A stretch of DNA of 64,000 nt from DTU053 sp012520115 (GCA_050953725.1 JBMNNB010000001.1:744001-808000); one strand, 5' to 3'; numbered from the stretch's first letter, positions 35,365-44,344 are shown. Numbers and translations are program-made. The notes: generated by a model from the sequence alone, not told the origin.

Positions 35365-37035
35365 TTAAAGAGATATAGCTTCCTTCCTTATAGCTTTGAG
35401 GCGCTTCATAACATCGTTAGCTCCCCTGCCGAAGTAATCGTGCAGGAGCTTGTACTCCTCAAAGAGCTTGTCATATACCTTAACGTTTTCTGTGTTAGGC
35501 TTATATTCAATGTCGAGTACCTTGCCCATCTTTGCGGCGGCGGTGAGAACATCGTCATAGCCGCCCTTGTCCTTGCCGGCGGCGACTGCGCCGAAGATTG
35601 CGGAGCCTAAGGCGCCGCCCTGGTCGCTGCCGACGATTTTTACGGGCATATTGATGATATCAGCATAAATCTGCATTGCCATGGGGTCCTTTTTTGCAAT
35701 GCCGCCTGCGGCATAGTATTCATTAATGACAACGCCCGCATTCTTAAAGGTATCGACGATTATTCTTGTGCCGTAAGCAGTAGCCTCAATCAAGGCTCTG
35801 TAAATGTCCTCGGGCTTTGTGGTGAGTGTCATGCCGACGATAAGACCCGTAAGGTCGCCGTCAATAAGCACAGAGCGGTTACCGTTCCACCAGTCGAGAG
35901 CCACAAGGCCGTGCTCGCCTGGCTTCTGCGTCTGAGCCTTCTGACGCAGATAGGCATGGATATTCAGGCCCTGCTTCTCTGCCTCGTCAAAGTATGCCTT
36001 CGGAACGCAGTTTTCCACAAACCACTGGAAGTGGTCGCCCACGCAGGCCTGTCCTGCCTCATAACCGAAGAAGCCGGGCAGTATACCGTCCTCAACTACG
36101 CCGGAAATGCCCTCTACGGGTGTACCTTCATCTGAGAGCAGCATATGGCAGGTTGAGGTGCCCATAATAGCAACCAGCTTGCCGGGCTCTGCAACGCCTG
36201 CGGCGGGAACAAAGACATGAGCGTCAATGATAGCAACCGCAACGGCAATGCCTGCATTAAGTCCGAGCTTCTCAGCCATTTCAGCTGTCAGCTCGCCTGC
36301 CTTTGTGCCTGTGGGAGAAATATCCCTTGACCACTTGTCATCGATGAAGTTCTCAAGCCTCGGGTCAAGGCTCTTGAAGAAATCCTTTGACGGGAAGCCG
36401 TCACGCTTGCTCCAGTTGCACTTATAGCCCGCAAAGCAGGAGCTTCTGTTCTCCTTGCCAATAAGCTTCGAGACGATCCAGTCGCCTGCCTCTATGAATG
36501 AATCGGCCGCATCATAAATTTCGGGAGCCTCGTCAAGAATCTGCCATACCTTAGGAATAGCCCACTCGGAAGAAATCTTTCCGCCGTAATTTTTAAGCCA
36601 CTCCTCGCCTCTTTCTTCGGCGATATCATTGAGCTTGTTTGCCTTGTCCTGTGCGGCGTGATGCTTCCACAGCTTTACATAGGCGTGCGGATTGTCCTTA
36701 TATTCATCCATGAAGCACAAGGGGGTGCCGTCTTTTTTAACGGGAAGAATCGTGCAGGCTGTGAAGTCAACGCCCAGACCGATGATATCATCCTTAGAAA
36801 CTCCCGAAAGCTTAATAGCCTCAGGCACTGCCTTATATAAAACATCAAGATAATCCTGCGGGTGCTGCAAAGCCCAGTCGAGGCCGAGCCTTACGCCGTT
36901 TGGAAGAGTTTCGGACATAACCGCATGGGGATAATCATATACAAAGGATGCAATCTCGTCGCCTGTGCTGACGTCAGCCACAAGAACTCTGCCTGAAAGG
37001 GTACCGTAGTCTATACCTATTGTGTATTTTGACAT
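35365..37035 (-). CDS. araB: L-ribulokinase-like FGGY carbohydrate kinase
   Basis: 556-residue sugar kinase. AraB-type signatures are IDYGTLSGRVLVADV at the N terminus, GVDFTACTILP, IMGTSTCHMLLS (phosphate loop) and AAGGIAKKDPMAMQIYADI. It phosphorylates L-ribulose to L-ribulose-5-phosphate in L-arabinose use. The other ara genes are not in the window; its neighbour is a divergent secreted DUF4838 protein. It has a GGAGG site and its own promoter at 37092-37120. Some relatives act on other ketopentoses or xylulose. Confidence 0.9.
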   Translation of the reverse strand: MSKYTIGIDYGTLSGRVLVADVSTGDEIASFVYDYPHAVMSETLPNGVRLGLDWALQHPQDYLDVLYKAVPEAIKLSGVSKDDIIGLGVDFTACTILPVKKDGTPLCFMDEYKDNPHAYVKLWKHHAAQDKANKLNDIAEERGEEWLKNYGGKISSEWAIPKVWQILDEAPEIYDAADSFIEAGDWIVSKLIGKENRSSCFAGYKCNWSKRDGFPSKDFFKSLDPRLENFIDDKWSRDISPTGTKAGELTAEMAEKLGLNAGIAVAVAIIDAHVFVPAAGVAEPGKLVAIMGTSTCHMLLSDEGTPVEGISGVVEDGILPGFFGYEAGQACVGDHFQWFVENCVPKAYFDEAEKQGLNIHAYLRQKAQTQKPGEHGLVALDWWNGNRSVLIDGDLTGLIVGMTLTTKPEDIYRALIEATAYGTRIIVDTFKNAGVVINEYYAAGGIAKKDPMAMQIYADIINMPVKIVGSDQGGALGSAIFGAVAAGKDKGGYDDVLTAAAKMGKVLDIEYKPNTENVKVYDKLFEEYKLLHDYFGRGANDVMKRLKAIRKEAISL

Positions 37036-37091
37036 TCCAATTCCTCCGATTGCTTTTGAATAATTAGTCGTGTGCGTAGTAATTCATTATA

Positions 37092-37120
37092 ATAATAAGC
37101 CAAAGAGGTAGATTTTTCAA
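37092..37120 (-). promoter_or_regulatory. Promoter of the ribulokinase gene
   Basis: Minus-strand TTGAAA (37115-37120) and TATTAT (37092-37097) with a 17-bp spacer, about 57 bp before the start codon. Confidence 0.5.
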
Positions 37121-37178
37121 GTTGCATTATTGTTAAATATAAGTACCCGAAATTAATTAATGTTAATATTTCAATTCG

Positions 37179-37194
37179 TTGTCACTTATGACAA
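37179..37194. promoter_or_regulatory. Inverted repeat between divergent sugar genes, possible operator
   Basis: A perfect 6-bp inverted repeat, TTGTCA-CTTA-TGACAA, in the 261-bp divergent intergenic region. It lies about 60 bp upstream of each candidate promoter, a plausible site for a dimeric activator or repressor acting on both genes. Confidence 0.3.
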
Positions 37195-37236
37195 TTTATG
37201 AAATACGATTGTTTGCTTGTTAATTTTTTGTATATA

Positions 37237-37266
37237 TTGACTTGATTCTCTTGTTTTCGGTATTGA
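37237..37266 (+). promoter_or_regulatory. Promoter candidate for the DUF4838 gene
   Basis: TTGACT (37237-37242) and TATTGA (37261-37266) with an 18-bp spacer, 30 bp before the ATG at 37297. The -10 element is weak. Confidence 0.4.
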
Positions 37267-37296
37267 ATTATGCTAACATTTCCCCGAGGTGATTAT

Positions 37297-39195
37297 ATGA
37301 AAATATCAGCATGGTTTGTAGCCCTATTAGCCGCATTTCAGAATCTGTTGATGATGATAGGCTTCTTCCCCGTTCAGACAAAGGAAATCGACTACGGCGG
37401 AACACCGTATCAGGAGGCTGTTATTGTGGAACCGATGTCAATTATCAAAGACGGTGTCAGTGACTACCGAATTGTTTTATCGGACGATGCCTCAATGTCT
37501 GAGGTTGCCGCAGCAGAAGAACTACAGCACTACTTAGCCCAGATGAGCGGCGTTACCCTGCCCATCGTTTCCGACACGACCGAACCGCAGGATAAGGAAA
37601 TCTGCATCGGAACAACTTCAAGAGAAGGAACCTTCTACACTATCGACCGTTCTGACCTTGGCAACGAGGGCTTTGTCCTGAAGGTATTCGATGAAAGGCT
37701 TGTAATTGCCGGCGGCGCATTAAGAGGCACCCTTTACGGCGTTTACACCTTCCTTGAGGAAAGACTCGGCGTAAGGTGGTACACCCCCGATCTTGAGGTA
37801 GTTCCCGAGGCTGATGAGATTATCGTGGACAAGCAGCTTGACGACAAGCAGGTTCCGGTATTCGAGTACAGGGATGACTACTGGCTTTCCGCTTATGATA
37901 CACAGTGGAAGCCCAAGCATAAGCTTAATTCAAATGTTCTGACCACCATTGATGCAAAATACGGCGGCGGTATTTCTTACGCTTATTTCGCACATTCAAT
38001 GGAGGCTCTTGTACCTAACGGTCTGTATGATGCTCACCCCGAGTACTTCTCATACAGAAAAGACGAGGGCAAGAGGACATTAGCTCAACGCTGCCTTACA
38101 AATCCCGATGTTCTTGCAATCACCATCCAGAACGCAAGAACGACACTTCTCAATAATCCGAACGCTAAGATAATCTCCATTACGCAGAATGACAATCAGG
38201 ATTATTGCCAGTGTGACAACTGCCAGGCAATGGACAATGCATTAGGCGGCCCGTCAGGCACAAACATCTGGTTTGTAAATCAGGTAGCCGAGGCTCTTGA
38301 AGCAGAGTTCCCGAATGTCCAGTTCGACACCTTCGCTTATCAGTACACCCGCTCTGCTCCGAAGAACATTGTTCCGAGGGACAATGTAATCGTTCGTCTT
38401 TGCTCAATCGAGTGCTGCTTTGCACATCCGCTTGAGGTTTGCGGACACGAGCGTGGCGAAAATATGATTGAGCAGGCTATGGAGAAACCCTCATCCTTTG
38501 CAAAGGATTTAAAGGATTGGAGCGAAATCACCAATACCCTTTATGTCTGGGACTACACAACCGACTTCAGAGAGTATCTCCTGCCCTTCCCCAACTTCCA
38601 TGTACTGTCCCCCAACATTCAGTTCTTTGCAAGCCATAATGTTAAGGGCGTATTTGAGCAGGGCAACCACACAGGCGGCAAGAGCGGCGAATTCGGCGAG
38701 CTCAGAGCCTATATCATTGCAAAGCTGCTCTGGAACCCCGAGGCGGACGTTGAGTATCATATGATGGACTTCATGCGTCATTACTATGGCGAGGAAGCTG
38801 CCGGATATATCAAGGAGTATATTGATTTAATCACTAACAAGAACACACAGATTTCACATCTGTTTATCTTCAACAGGTCAGATGAAATCTTCCATCTGAC
38901 TTCAGCAGAGCGAAAGAAGATTGACAAGCTTTGGGCTGACGCTCTCGCCTCCGATATCACCGAGCAGCAGAGACTCAACATCGAGCGTTCACAGCTTTCA
39001 TACAGATATTACAAGGCTGCAAAGCTGTATGATGAGTTCTCACTTTTAAGCTTTAACAGAATGGAAGAAAGCAAGAAGCTTTATGACGACTTAAAGCGCC
39101 ATGGTATACAGCGCCTTACCGAATGGGATGACCTGCCGGATGATCCGTTCTTCTTACTGACTCCTGAAAACTGGGATTGGCGCAACCTTTTCTAA
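37297..39195 (+). CDS. Secreted DUF4838 carbohydrate-active protein
   Basis: 632-residue protein with an N-terminal signal peptide (basic MK, then hydrophobic WFVALLAAFQNLLMMIGF) and no lipobox. Residues about 40-150 form a GH20/GH67-type N-terminal alpha/beta domain (AAEELQHYLAQMSG, ICIGTTSREG, RGTLYGVYTFLEERLGVRWY). The rest is a DUF4838 barrel-like region with SITQNDNQDYCQCDNCQ and a C-terminal helical part. The family is found in polysaccharide-use loci and resembles glycosidases, but activity is unproven. ATG at 37297 follows GAGGTG; an earlier in-frame ATG at 37270 has no ribosome site. It is divergent from the ribulokinase gene and ends with two hairpins. Confidence 0.82.
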   Translation: MKISAWFVALLAAFQNLLMMIGFFPVQTKEIDYGGTPYQEAVIVEPMSIIKDGVSDYRIVLSDDASMSEVAAAEELQHYLAQMSGVTLPIVSDTTEPQDKEICIGTTSREGTFYTIDRSDLGNEGFVLKVFDERLVIAGGALRGTLYGVYTFLEERLGVRWYTPDLEVVPEADEIIVDKQLDDKQVPVFEYRDDYWLSAYDTQWKPKHKLNSNVLTTIDAKYGGGISYAYFAHSMEALVPNGLYDAHPEYFSYRKDEGKRTLAQRCLTNPDVLAITIQNARTTLLNNPNAKIISITQNDNQDYCQCDNCQAMDNALGGPSGTNIWFVNQVAEALEAEFPNVQFDTFAYQYTRSAPKNIVPRDNVIVRLCSIECCFAHPLEVCGHERGENMIEQAMEKPSSFAKDLKDWSEITNTLYVWDYTTDFREYLLPFPNFHVLSPNIQFFASHNVKGVFEQGNHTGGKSGEFGELRAYIIAKLLWNPEADVEYHMMDFMRHYYGEEAAGYIKEYIDLITNKNTQISHLFIFNRSDEIFHLTSAERKKIDKLWADALASDITEQQRLNIERSQLSYRYYKAAKLYDEFSLLSFNRMEESKKLYDDLKRHGIQRLTEWDDLPDDPFFLLTPENWDWRNLF

Positions 39196-39204
39196 ATAAA
39201 ACAG

Positions 39205-39240
39205 TCAGCCTCCTGCCTTAGCGGGAGGCTGATATATTTA
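39205..39240 (+). terminator. Terminator of the DUF4838 gene
   Basis: A 12-bp stem (TCAGCCTCCTGC, loop CTTA, complementary arm with one G-U) followed by TATATTTA. Confidence 0.75.
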
Positions 39241-39244
39241 CATT

Positions 39245-39271
39245 AAAAGTCCGGATAATACCGGACTTTTA
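39245..39271 (-). terminator. Bidirectional hairpin between DUF4838 and feo genes
   Basis: A perfect 10-bp stem, AAAAGTCCGG-ATAATA-CCGGACTTTT, just past the stop of the FeoB-associated gene at 39276. The ends of the stem supply a short T-run on both strands, so it can serve the convergent transcripts. Confidence 0.7.
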
Positions 39272-39275
39272 TGCT

Positions 39276-39464
39276 TTATTTCTGCTCATGGTAGGCACTG
39301 CAGGCCTGCTTTTGTGCTTCGGTGCAGGCAGCACACCCGGGGCAGCCTGCGCAGCCGCCTTTCTTGCGCTGGCGATATAGCCGTATCACAGCAAGGACGA
39401 GCAATGCGAGAAGAATTAACGAAACCACAAGGGTTCCGAGATTCTGTTTTATAAAAACAAACAA
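39276..39464 (-). CDS. FeoB-associated Cys-rich membrane protein
   Basis: 62-residue protein with one transmembrane helix (about 8-27, LVVSLILLALLVLAVI) and a cytoplasmic tail with cysteines in GCAGCPGCAACTEAQKQAC. This is the pattern of the FeoB-associated Cys-rich family, thought to help FeoB-mediated Fe(II) uptake. TTG at 39464 has AGAGGTG 6 bp upstream; the GTG at 39473 lies within that site. It follows feoB by 45 bp and is the last gene of the feo operon. Confidence 0.85.
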   Translation of the reverse strand: MFVFIKQNLGTLVVSLILLALLVLAVIRLYRQRKKGGCAGCPGCAACTEAQKQACSAYHEQK

Positions 39465-39509
39465 GCAAATCACCTCTTTTATAGTATGCCTTTAATTGCA
39501 CACTAACGC

Positions 39510-41657
39510 TCACATTTTGAGGTCTTTTTTAAGATAAGGGTTAGGTCTGAACAGCATATACAGAACAAATACAAGGGCTATTATGCCTGCAACAGAGCCT
39601 AAGCCGAATGTAAGTGCGCCTATAAGCAGTCCGCCGACCTGATAGATAATCAGTGAGAAAATGTATGCAAGAAGTGTCTGATAGCCAACGGCGATAAGCG
39701 TCCATTTGCCTGAAGCCATTTCTTTTCTGATAGCGCCGATAGCTGCAAAGCAGGGAGCGCAAAGCATATTGAATATGAGGAAGGACATTCCGGCTACAAC
39801 ACTCGGGAAAAGCTGTGCAACCATATTTAAGAGCGTCGGGTCATCCTCGATTATCTCGTTGCCGAGACCGAAGAAGATTCCGAATGTCGCAACAACGTTT
39901 TCCTTAGCCACAAGTCCGGAGAAGGTTGCAACGGTTGCCTGCCATGTGCCGAAGCCTAAGGGGGCAAATACAGGGGCAATAAAGCCGCCTATCATGCCGA
40001 GGAAGCTCTTGCTGCCCTCCACCATTCCGACTGAACCGCCGGAAATGCCGAAGTTCGAAAGGAACCAGATAACCGCACTCGATACAAAGATTATCGTACC
40101 GGCCTTCTTAATAAATGAGCTGCCTCTTTCCCACATGTGCACCCAAAGTCCCTTAACGGAGGGCACATGATACTGCGGAAGCTCCATAACAAAGGGCGAC
40201 GGGTCTCCGGCAAAAAGCTTTGTTTTCTTTAAAGCAATACCCGAAACGATGACTGCAAAAATGCCGATGAAGTATACTGCTGGAGCCACTAAGCCTGCAT
40301 AATCGGGCAGCATTGCGCCTGCAATAAGAGCGATAACGGGGATTTTTGCCCCGCAGGGAATGAAGGTAGTGACCATTGTAGTCATACGGCGGTCTTTTTC
40401 GTTTTCGATAGTCTTAGTCGCCATAACTCCCGGCACGCCGCAGCCGGAGCTTATTAGCAGCGGGATAAAGCTCTTGCCCGAAAGACCGAACTTGCGAAAG
40501 ATTTTATCCATTATGAATGCGACTCTTGCCATATAGCCGCAGTCCTCAAGCAGTGAGAGGAAAAAGAACAATAAGAACATCTGCGGCACAAAGCCCAGAA
40601 CAGAACCGACGCCGCCTATAATTCCGTTGAGGATAAGGTCTGAAAGCCACTCGGCTGTGCCGATTTTGGTGAGCAACGTCGCTGCTGCCCCTGTCACCCA
40701 CTCGCCGAAGAAAACATCGTTTGTCCAGTCGGTGATAATGGTGCCGAGTGTGGAAACCGAAATGAAATATATTATGAAGATTACAAGTGCGAAGATAGGC
40801 AAAGCGAGTATCCTGTTGGTGACTACCCTGTCAATTTTATCAGAGACGGTCATATTGCCTCTGTGCTTCTTTACGGTAGAGGCGACAACCTTCGTAATAA
40901 ACTCATATCTTTCATTCGTAATTATACTCTCTGAGTCATCGTCATGCATTTTCTCGATGTCGGATATGATCTTTTCAATTTTATCCGAGATATCGCCTGA
41001 AAGCTTCAGCTGCTCAATGACCTTCTTGTCACGCTCAAATAGTTTAACGGAGAACCATCTCAGCAGCTCGTCGGGTATGTCGTCTCTGTTTTTAATAAGG
41101 CTGCCTATCTGGGATAAAGCCCTCTCCACATCAGAACCGAATTTATGTACGGGAATAGCTTTTTCTTTTCTTTTGGCAAGCTCAACAGCCTTTGTTGCCA
41201 CCTCTAAAACTCCGGTACCCTTGAGGGCTGAAACCTCTACTATGTCAAAACCGATTTCCTTTGAGAGCTTATCAATGTTGATGTCATCTCCGAAGTTTTT
41301 GAGCAAATCTATCATATTAAGAGCGATAACCATGGGAATGCCTATCTCGGCAAGCTGTGTTGTGAGGTAAAGGTTACGCTCAATATTAGTCGCATCTACA
41401 AGATTTATGATTACATCAGGCTTTTCATTCATAAGAAAATCCCTTGTTACCACTTCCTCAAGGGTGTACGGTGACAAGGAATATATGCCGGGCAGGTCAA
41501 CAATTAATACATCCTTATTTCCCTTTAATCTGCCTTCTTTTTTCTCAACAGTAACGCCGGGCCAGTTGCCCACATACTGATTAGAGCCTGTAAGTGAATT
41601 GAAAAGTGTTGTTTTACCGCTGTTCGGGTTACCTGCAAGTGCTACTTTAATCTCCAT
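39510..41657 (-). CDS. feoB: Ferrous iron transport protein B
   Basis: 715-residue Fe(II) transporter in the cytoplasmic membrane. The N-terminal G domain has G1 GNPNSGKTT, G3 VDLPGIYSL, G4 NMID and a GDI helical region (about 165-270). The C-terminal part has about ten membrane helices with two Gate repeats (IPLLISSGCGVPGV and the later NMLCAPCFAAIGAI with the conserved cysteines). Length is normal. It lies 17 bp after feoA. Iron regulation is suggested by the operator array upstream of feoA. Confidence 0.96.
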   Translation of the reverse strand: MEIKVALAGNPNSGKTTLFNSLTGSNQYVGNWPGVTVEKKEGRLKGNKDVLIVDLPGIYSLSPYTLEEVVTRDFLMNEKPDVIINLVDATNIERNLYLTTQLAEIGIPMVIALNMIDLLKNFGDDINIDKLSKEIGFDIVEVSALKGTGVLEVATKAVELAKRKEKAIPVHKFGSDVERALSQIGSLIKNRDDIPDELLRWFSVKLFERDKKVIEQLKLSGDISDKIEKIISDIEKMHDDDSESIITNERYEFITKVVASTVKKHRGNMTVSDKIDRVVTNRILALPIFALVIFIIYFISVSTLGTIITDWTNDVFFGEWVTGAAATLLTKIGTAEWLSDLILNGIIGGVGSVLGFVPQMFLLFFFLSLLEDCGYMARVAFIMDKIFRKFGLSGKSFIPLLISSGCGVPGVMATKTIENEKDRRMTTMVTTFIPCGAKIPVIALIAGAMLPDYAGLVAPAVYFIGIFAVIVSGIALKKTKLFAGDPSPFVMELPQYHVPSVKGLWVHMWERGSSFIKKAGTIIFVSSAVIWFLSNFGISGGSVGMVEGSKSFLGMIGGFIAPVFAPLGFGTWQATVATFSGLVAKENVVATFGIFFGLGNEIIEDDPTLLNMVAQLFPSVVAGMSFLIFNMLCAPCFAAIGAIRKEMASGKWTLIAVGYQTLLAYIFSLIIYQVGGLLIGALTFGLGSVAGIIALVFVLYMLFRPNPYLKKDLKM

Positions 41658-41674
41658 TCTCTCCCTGCTTTCTG

Positions 41675-41902
41675 CTATGCCTTTTCTACGAAAATGTTTT
41701 CGGCTTCGCTTTTCCTTAATGAAAGCTCGTAACCTCTTACATGAACCTCAATAGGATCTCCGAGAGGGGCAACCTTTCTCAAATAAATCTGGGTACCCTT
41801 TGTGATGCCCATATCCATGATTCTTCTTTTCAGCGGTCCCTTCCCGCAGAGCTTTACTACCCTTACGGTGCTGCCGATTTTAGCATCTTTTAAGGTACGC
41901 AT
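41675..41902 (-). CDS. feoA: Ferrous iron transport protein A
   Basis: 75-residue SH3-like FeoA protein that works with FeoB. It shows the family pattern KIGSTVRVVKL..GPLKRRIMDMGITKGTQIYLRKVAPLGDPIEVHVRGYELSLR in a single domain. ATG at 41902 follows TAGGAGG; a longer frame from 41926 has its start upstream of that site and is rejected. It is the first gene of feoA-feoB-Cys-rich protein. Confidence 0.94.
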   Translation of the reverse strand: MRTLKDAKIGSTVRVVKLCGKGPLKRRIMDMGITKGTQIYLRKVAPLGDPIEVHVRGYELSLRKSEAENIFVEKA

Positions 41903-41982
41903 AACAATCCTCCTAAGGTAAAACATTTACTTCTTACAGTTTTTAAGGCTTTTAACGATGATATTATTATTTGCTTTTTTCT

Positions 41983-42002
41983 CGATTAGCAGCTGCTAAC
42001 TC
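41983..42002. promoter_or_regulatory. feo operator-like palindrome, site 1
   Basis: CGATTAGCAGCTGCTAACTC contains a perfect 14-bp palindrome TTAGCAGCTGCTAA at 41986-41999. It fits the shared pattern GAGTTAnCAnnTGnTAACTC and lies between the feoA promoter and the start codon, a place where a repressor could block elongation. Confidence 0.6.
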
Positions 42003-42014
42003 GAATACCAGGTC

Positions 42015-42034
42015 AAGTTTACCACTGCTAACTC
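42015..42034. promoter_or_regulatory. feo operator-like palindrome, site 2
   Basis: AAGTTTACCACTGCTAACTC is an imperfect palindrome of the same pattern as sites 1 and 3. It falls within the spacer and -10 box of the feoA promoter, where binding would exclude RNA polymerase. Confidence 0.55.
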
Positions 42035-42044
42035 ATATTGTCAA
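42016..42044 (-). promoter_or_regulatory. Promoter of feoAB
   Basis: Minus-strand consensus TTGACA (42039-42044) and TAAACT (42016-42021) with a 17-bp spacer, 114 bp before the feoA start. Operator-like site 2 covers the spacer. Confidence 0.65.
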
Positions 42045-42106
42045 TACGGCTGTAAAATTATTCTAATAAAAATAATCCTATTAAATTATATGCTTGTTTT
42101 CAATAT

Positions 42107-42126
42107 GAGTTACCCTCTGCTAACTC
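42107..42126. promoter_or_regulatory. feo operator-like palindrome, site 3
   Basis: GAGTTACCCTCTGCTAACTC, with the outer GAGTTA/TAACTC fully symmetric. It lies upstream of the feoA promoter. CAATATGAGTTA (42101-42112) is also the inverted complement of TAACTCATATTG at 42029-42040, so sites 2 and 3 are embedded in a 12-bp long-range inverted repeat. Confidence 0.55.
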
Positions 42127-42190
42127 TATTTTTATTATAGCATTGTTTTAAGAGAAATCAAGTGCAAATCATAAGAAAATCAGTACTTTC

Positions 42191-42220
42191 TTGACTAAAG
42201 AGGTTCGATTAGTGTAACAT
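42191..42220 (+). promoter_or_regulatory. Promoter candidate for the topoisomerase pair
   Basis: TTGACT (42191-42196) and TAACAT (42215-42220) with an 18-bp spacer. The leader to the ATG at 42324 is about 100 nt and includes an imperfect AT-rich hairpin (about 42266-42302). Confidence 0.35.
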
Positions 42221-42323
42221 AGTAAAGGATTAAATTTACAATTTTATAGTATTATATTATGTACAAACCGCCGTCATATGCCTTTTTGTATATGATGGGT
42301 TTACTTATGTTTCGGAGGCAGAA

Positions 42324-44306
42324 ATGCAGAAAAAGGTACAATACGGAAATGAAAGCATATCTCAGCTAAAAGGTGCTGACAGAGTCAGAAAACGCCCCGG
42401 CGTTATCTTCGGCTCTGACGGTATCGAGGGCGTTCAGCACTCTATTTTTGAAATCATTTCCAACGCAATAGACGAGGCAAGAGAGGGCTACGGCTCAAAG
42501 ATTATAGTTACAAGATTTCTTGACCGTTCGATAGAGGTACAGGACTTCGGACGAGGCATACCCGTAGACTATAATAACAGAGAGGGCTGTTATAACTGGC
42601 AGCTCTTATTCTGCGAGCTTTACGCCGGCGGCAAATACGACACAAACAGCGGCGGCAACTATGAATATTCGCTGGGTCTTAACGGCTTGGGCCTGTGCGC
42701 TACTCAGTATGCGTCCGAATATATGGAGGCTGAGATATATACCGGCGGCTTCAGGTATTACCTTCAGTTCGCAAAGGGCAATCCTGTCGGCGAAATGGTT
42801 AAGGAGTCCTATTCGGGCCGTCAGACCGGCACAAGAATCAAATGGCGCCCCGACATTGAGGTTTTTACCGATATTAACGTTCCCCTTGAGTATTTCCAGA
42901 GCACTTTAAAGCGCCAATCGGTAGTAAATCCTGGCGTAACCTTTATTCTCAAGGATGAAACCGAAAGGAATAAGTTCACAACATACGAATTTTTCTATAA
43001 GAACGGCATAGAGGACTATGTTAAGGAAATCGCCGGCGGTCAGGAGTTTTCCAGCGTTCAGACATGGCAGGCCGAGCGCAAGGGACGTGACAGAGAGGAC
43101 AAGCCCGAATATAAGGTTAAAATCAATGTATCCCTCTGCTTTTCGAATAAGGTAAAGCTCAAGGAGTATTATCATAACTCCAGCTACCTTGAATACGGCG
43201 GTGCGCCTGAAAAGGCCGTCAGAAGTGCGCTTGTTTCAAAGATTGACGGCTATTTAAAGCAGAACGGCAAATACGCAAAGGCCGACAACAAAATCAGCTT
43301 TCAGGACATTGAGGATTGCTTAATCCTTGTTATCTCCTCTTTCTCCACCCAGACCTCATACGAGAACCAGACCAAAAAGGCTATTACAAACAAATTCATA
43401 CAGGAAGCCATAACGGATTTCTTAAAGCATCAGTTCGATGTTTACTTTATAGAGAACCCCTTAGAGGCAGAAAAAATCTGCGACCAGGTGCTTATAAACA
43501 TGCGCTCAAGGGTCAAGGCAGAGGTCACAAGACTGAACCTTAAAAAGACCCTTGCCGTCGGCAACGACTTAACAAGCAGGGTTGAGAAGTTTGTCGACTG
43601 CCGAAGCAAGGATGTTTCGGAAAGAGAGATTTTCATAGTTGAGGGCGACTCGGCTCTCGGCGCCTGCAAGCAGGCAAGGGATTCGAGCTTCCAGGCTATT
43701 ATCCCTGTAAGGGGCAAGATTCTTAACTGCCTCAAATCCGATTACAATCAGATTTTTAAGAACGAAATAATAACCGACTTGATTAAGGTACTGGGCTGCG
43801 GCGTTGAGGTCAGCTCAAAGCACAAGGAGCTGTCCTCCTTCAATCTGGACAACCTCCGCTGGAGCAAGGTCATAATCTGTACCGACGCCGATGTGGACGG
43901 CTTCCAGATAAGAACCCTTATTCTTGCGATGTTTTACAGACTTATGCCCTCACTTATCGATGCGGGCAAGGTTTATATTGCCGAATCCCCTCTTTATGAG
44001 ATTAACTCCGGCGGTCAGACATGGTTTGCCTATACGGAGGCTGAAAAGGCTCAGGCATTAAAGGAAATCGGCAATGCGAAGTTTACGATACAGCGCTCAA
44101 AGGGTCTCGGTGAGAACGATGCCGACATGATGTGGCTTACCACAATGAACCCCGAAACCCGCAGGCTGATAAGAGTTGACCCCATTTCAAATCCCGTGCA
44201 GACGGAAGAGGTGTTCGACCTTCTGCTCGGCAACAACCTTCAGGGCAGAAAAGACTTCATTGCCGAACACGGCCACAGATATATTGATCTGGTCGATGTC
44301 TATTAA
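42324..44306 (+). CDS. Type IIA topoisomerase, GyrB/ParE-like subunit (divergent)
   Basis: 660-residue ATPase subunit. A GHKL domain has EIISNAIDEA, VQDFGRGIPVD and a modified lid GLNGLGLCATQ. A transducer follows, then a TOPRIM domain with FIVEGDSALGACKQ and DADVDGFQIRTL, and a C-terminal GLGENDADMMWLTTMNP. It lacks the E. coli-type GyrB insertion. Together with the next gene it forms a complete type II topoisomerase that passes DNA with ATP. It belongs to a clostridial group distinct from the canonical gyrase operon (gyrB beside dnaA/recF), often annotated as topoisomerase IV. GGAGG precedes the ATG. Confidence 0.88.
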   Translation: MQKKVQYGNESISQLKGADRVRKRPGVIFGSDGIEGVQHSIFEIISNAIDEAREGYGSKIIVTRFLDRSIEVQDFGRGIPVDYNNREGCYNWQLLFCELYAGGKYDTNSGGNYEYSLGLNGLGLCATQYASEYMEAEIYTGGFRYYLQFAKGNPVGEMVKESYSGRQTGTRIKWRPDIEVFTDINVPLEYFQSTLKRQSVVNPGVTFILKDETERNKFTTYEFFYKNGIEDYVKEIAGGQEFSSVQTWQAERKGRDREDKPEYKVKINVSLCFSNKVKLKEYYHNSSYLEYGGAPEKAVRSALVSKIDGYLKQNGKYAKADNKISFQDIEDCLILVISSFSTQTSYENQTKKAITNKFIQEAITDFLKHQFDVYFIENPLEAEKICDQVLINMRSRVKAEVTRLNLKKTLAVGNDLTSRVEKFVDCRSKDVSEREIFIVEGDSALGACKQARDSSFQAIIPVRGKILNCLKSDYNQIFKNEIITDLIKVLGCGVEVSSKHKELSSFNLDNLRWSKVIICTDADVDGFQIRTLILAMFYRLMPSLIDAGKVYIAESPLYEINSGGQTWFAYTEAEKAQALKEIGNAKFTIQRSKGLGENDADMMWLTTMNPETRRLIRVDPISNPVQTEEVFDLLLGNNLQGRKDFIAEHGHRYIDLVDVY

Positions 44307-44344
44307 GATATAAGCGCAATTAATCCTTTGGAGTGATAAAATAA

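Noticed and set aside
40627..41370. 247-codon Ser-rich plus-strand frame opposite feoB
   Set aside because: It is the complement of the FeoB reading frame and has no independent support.
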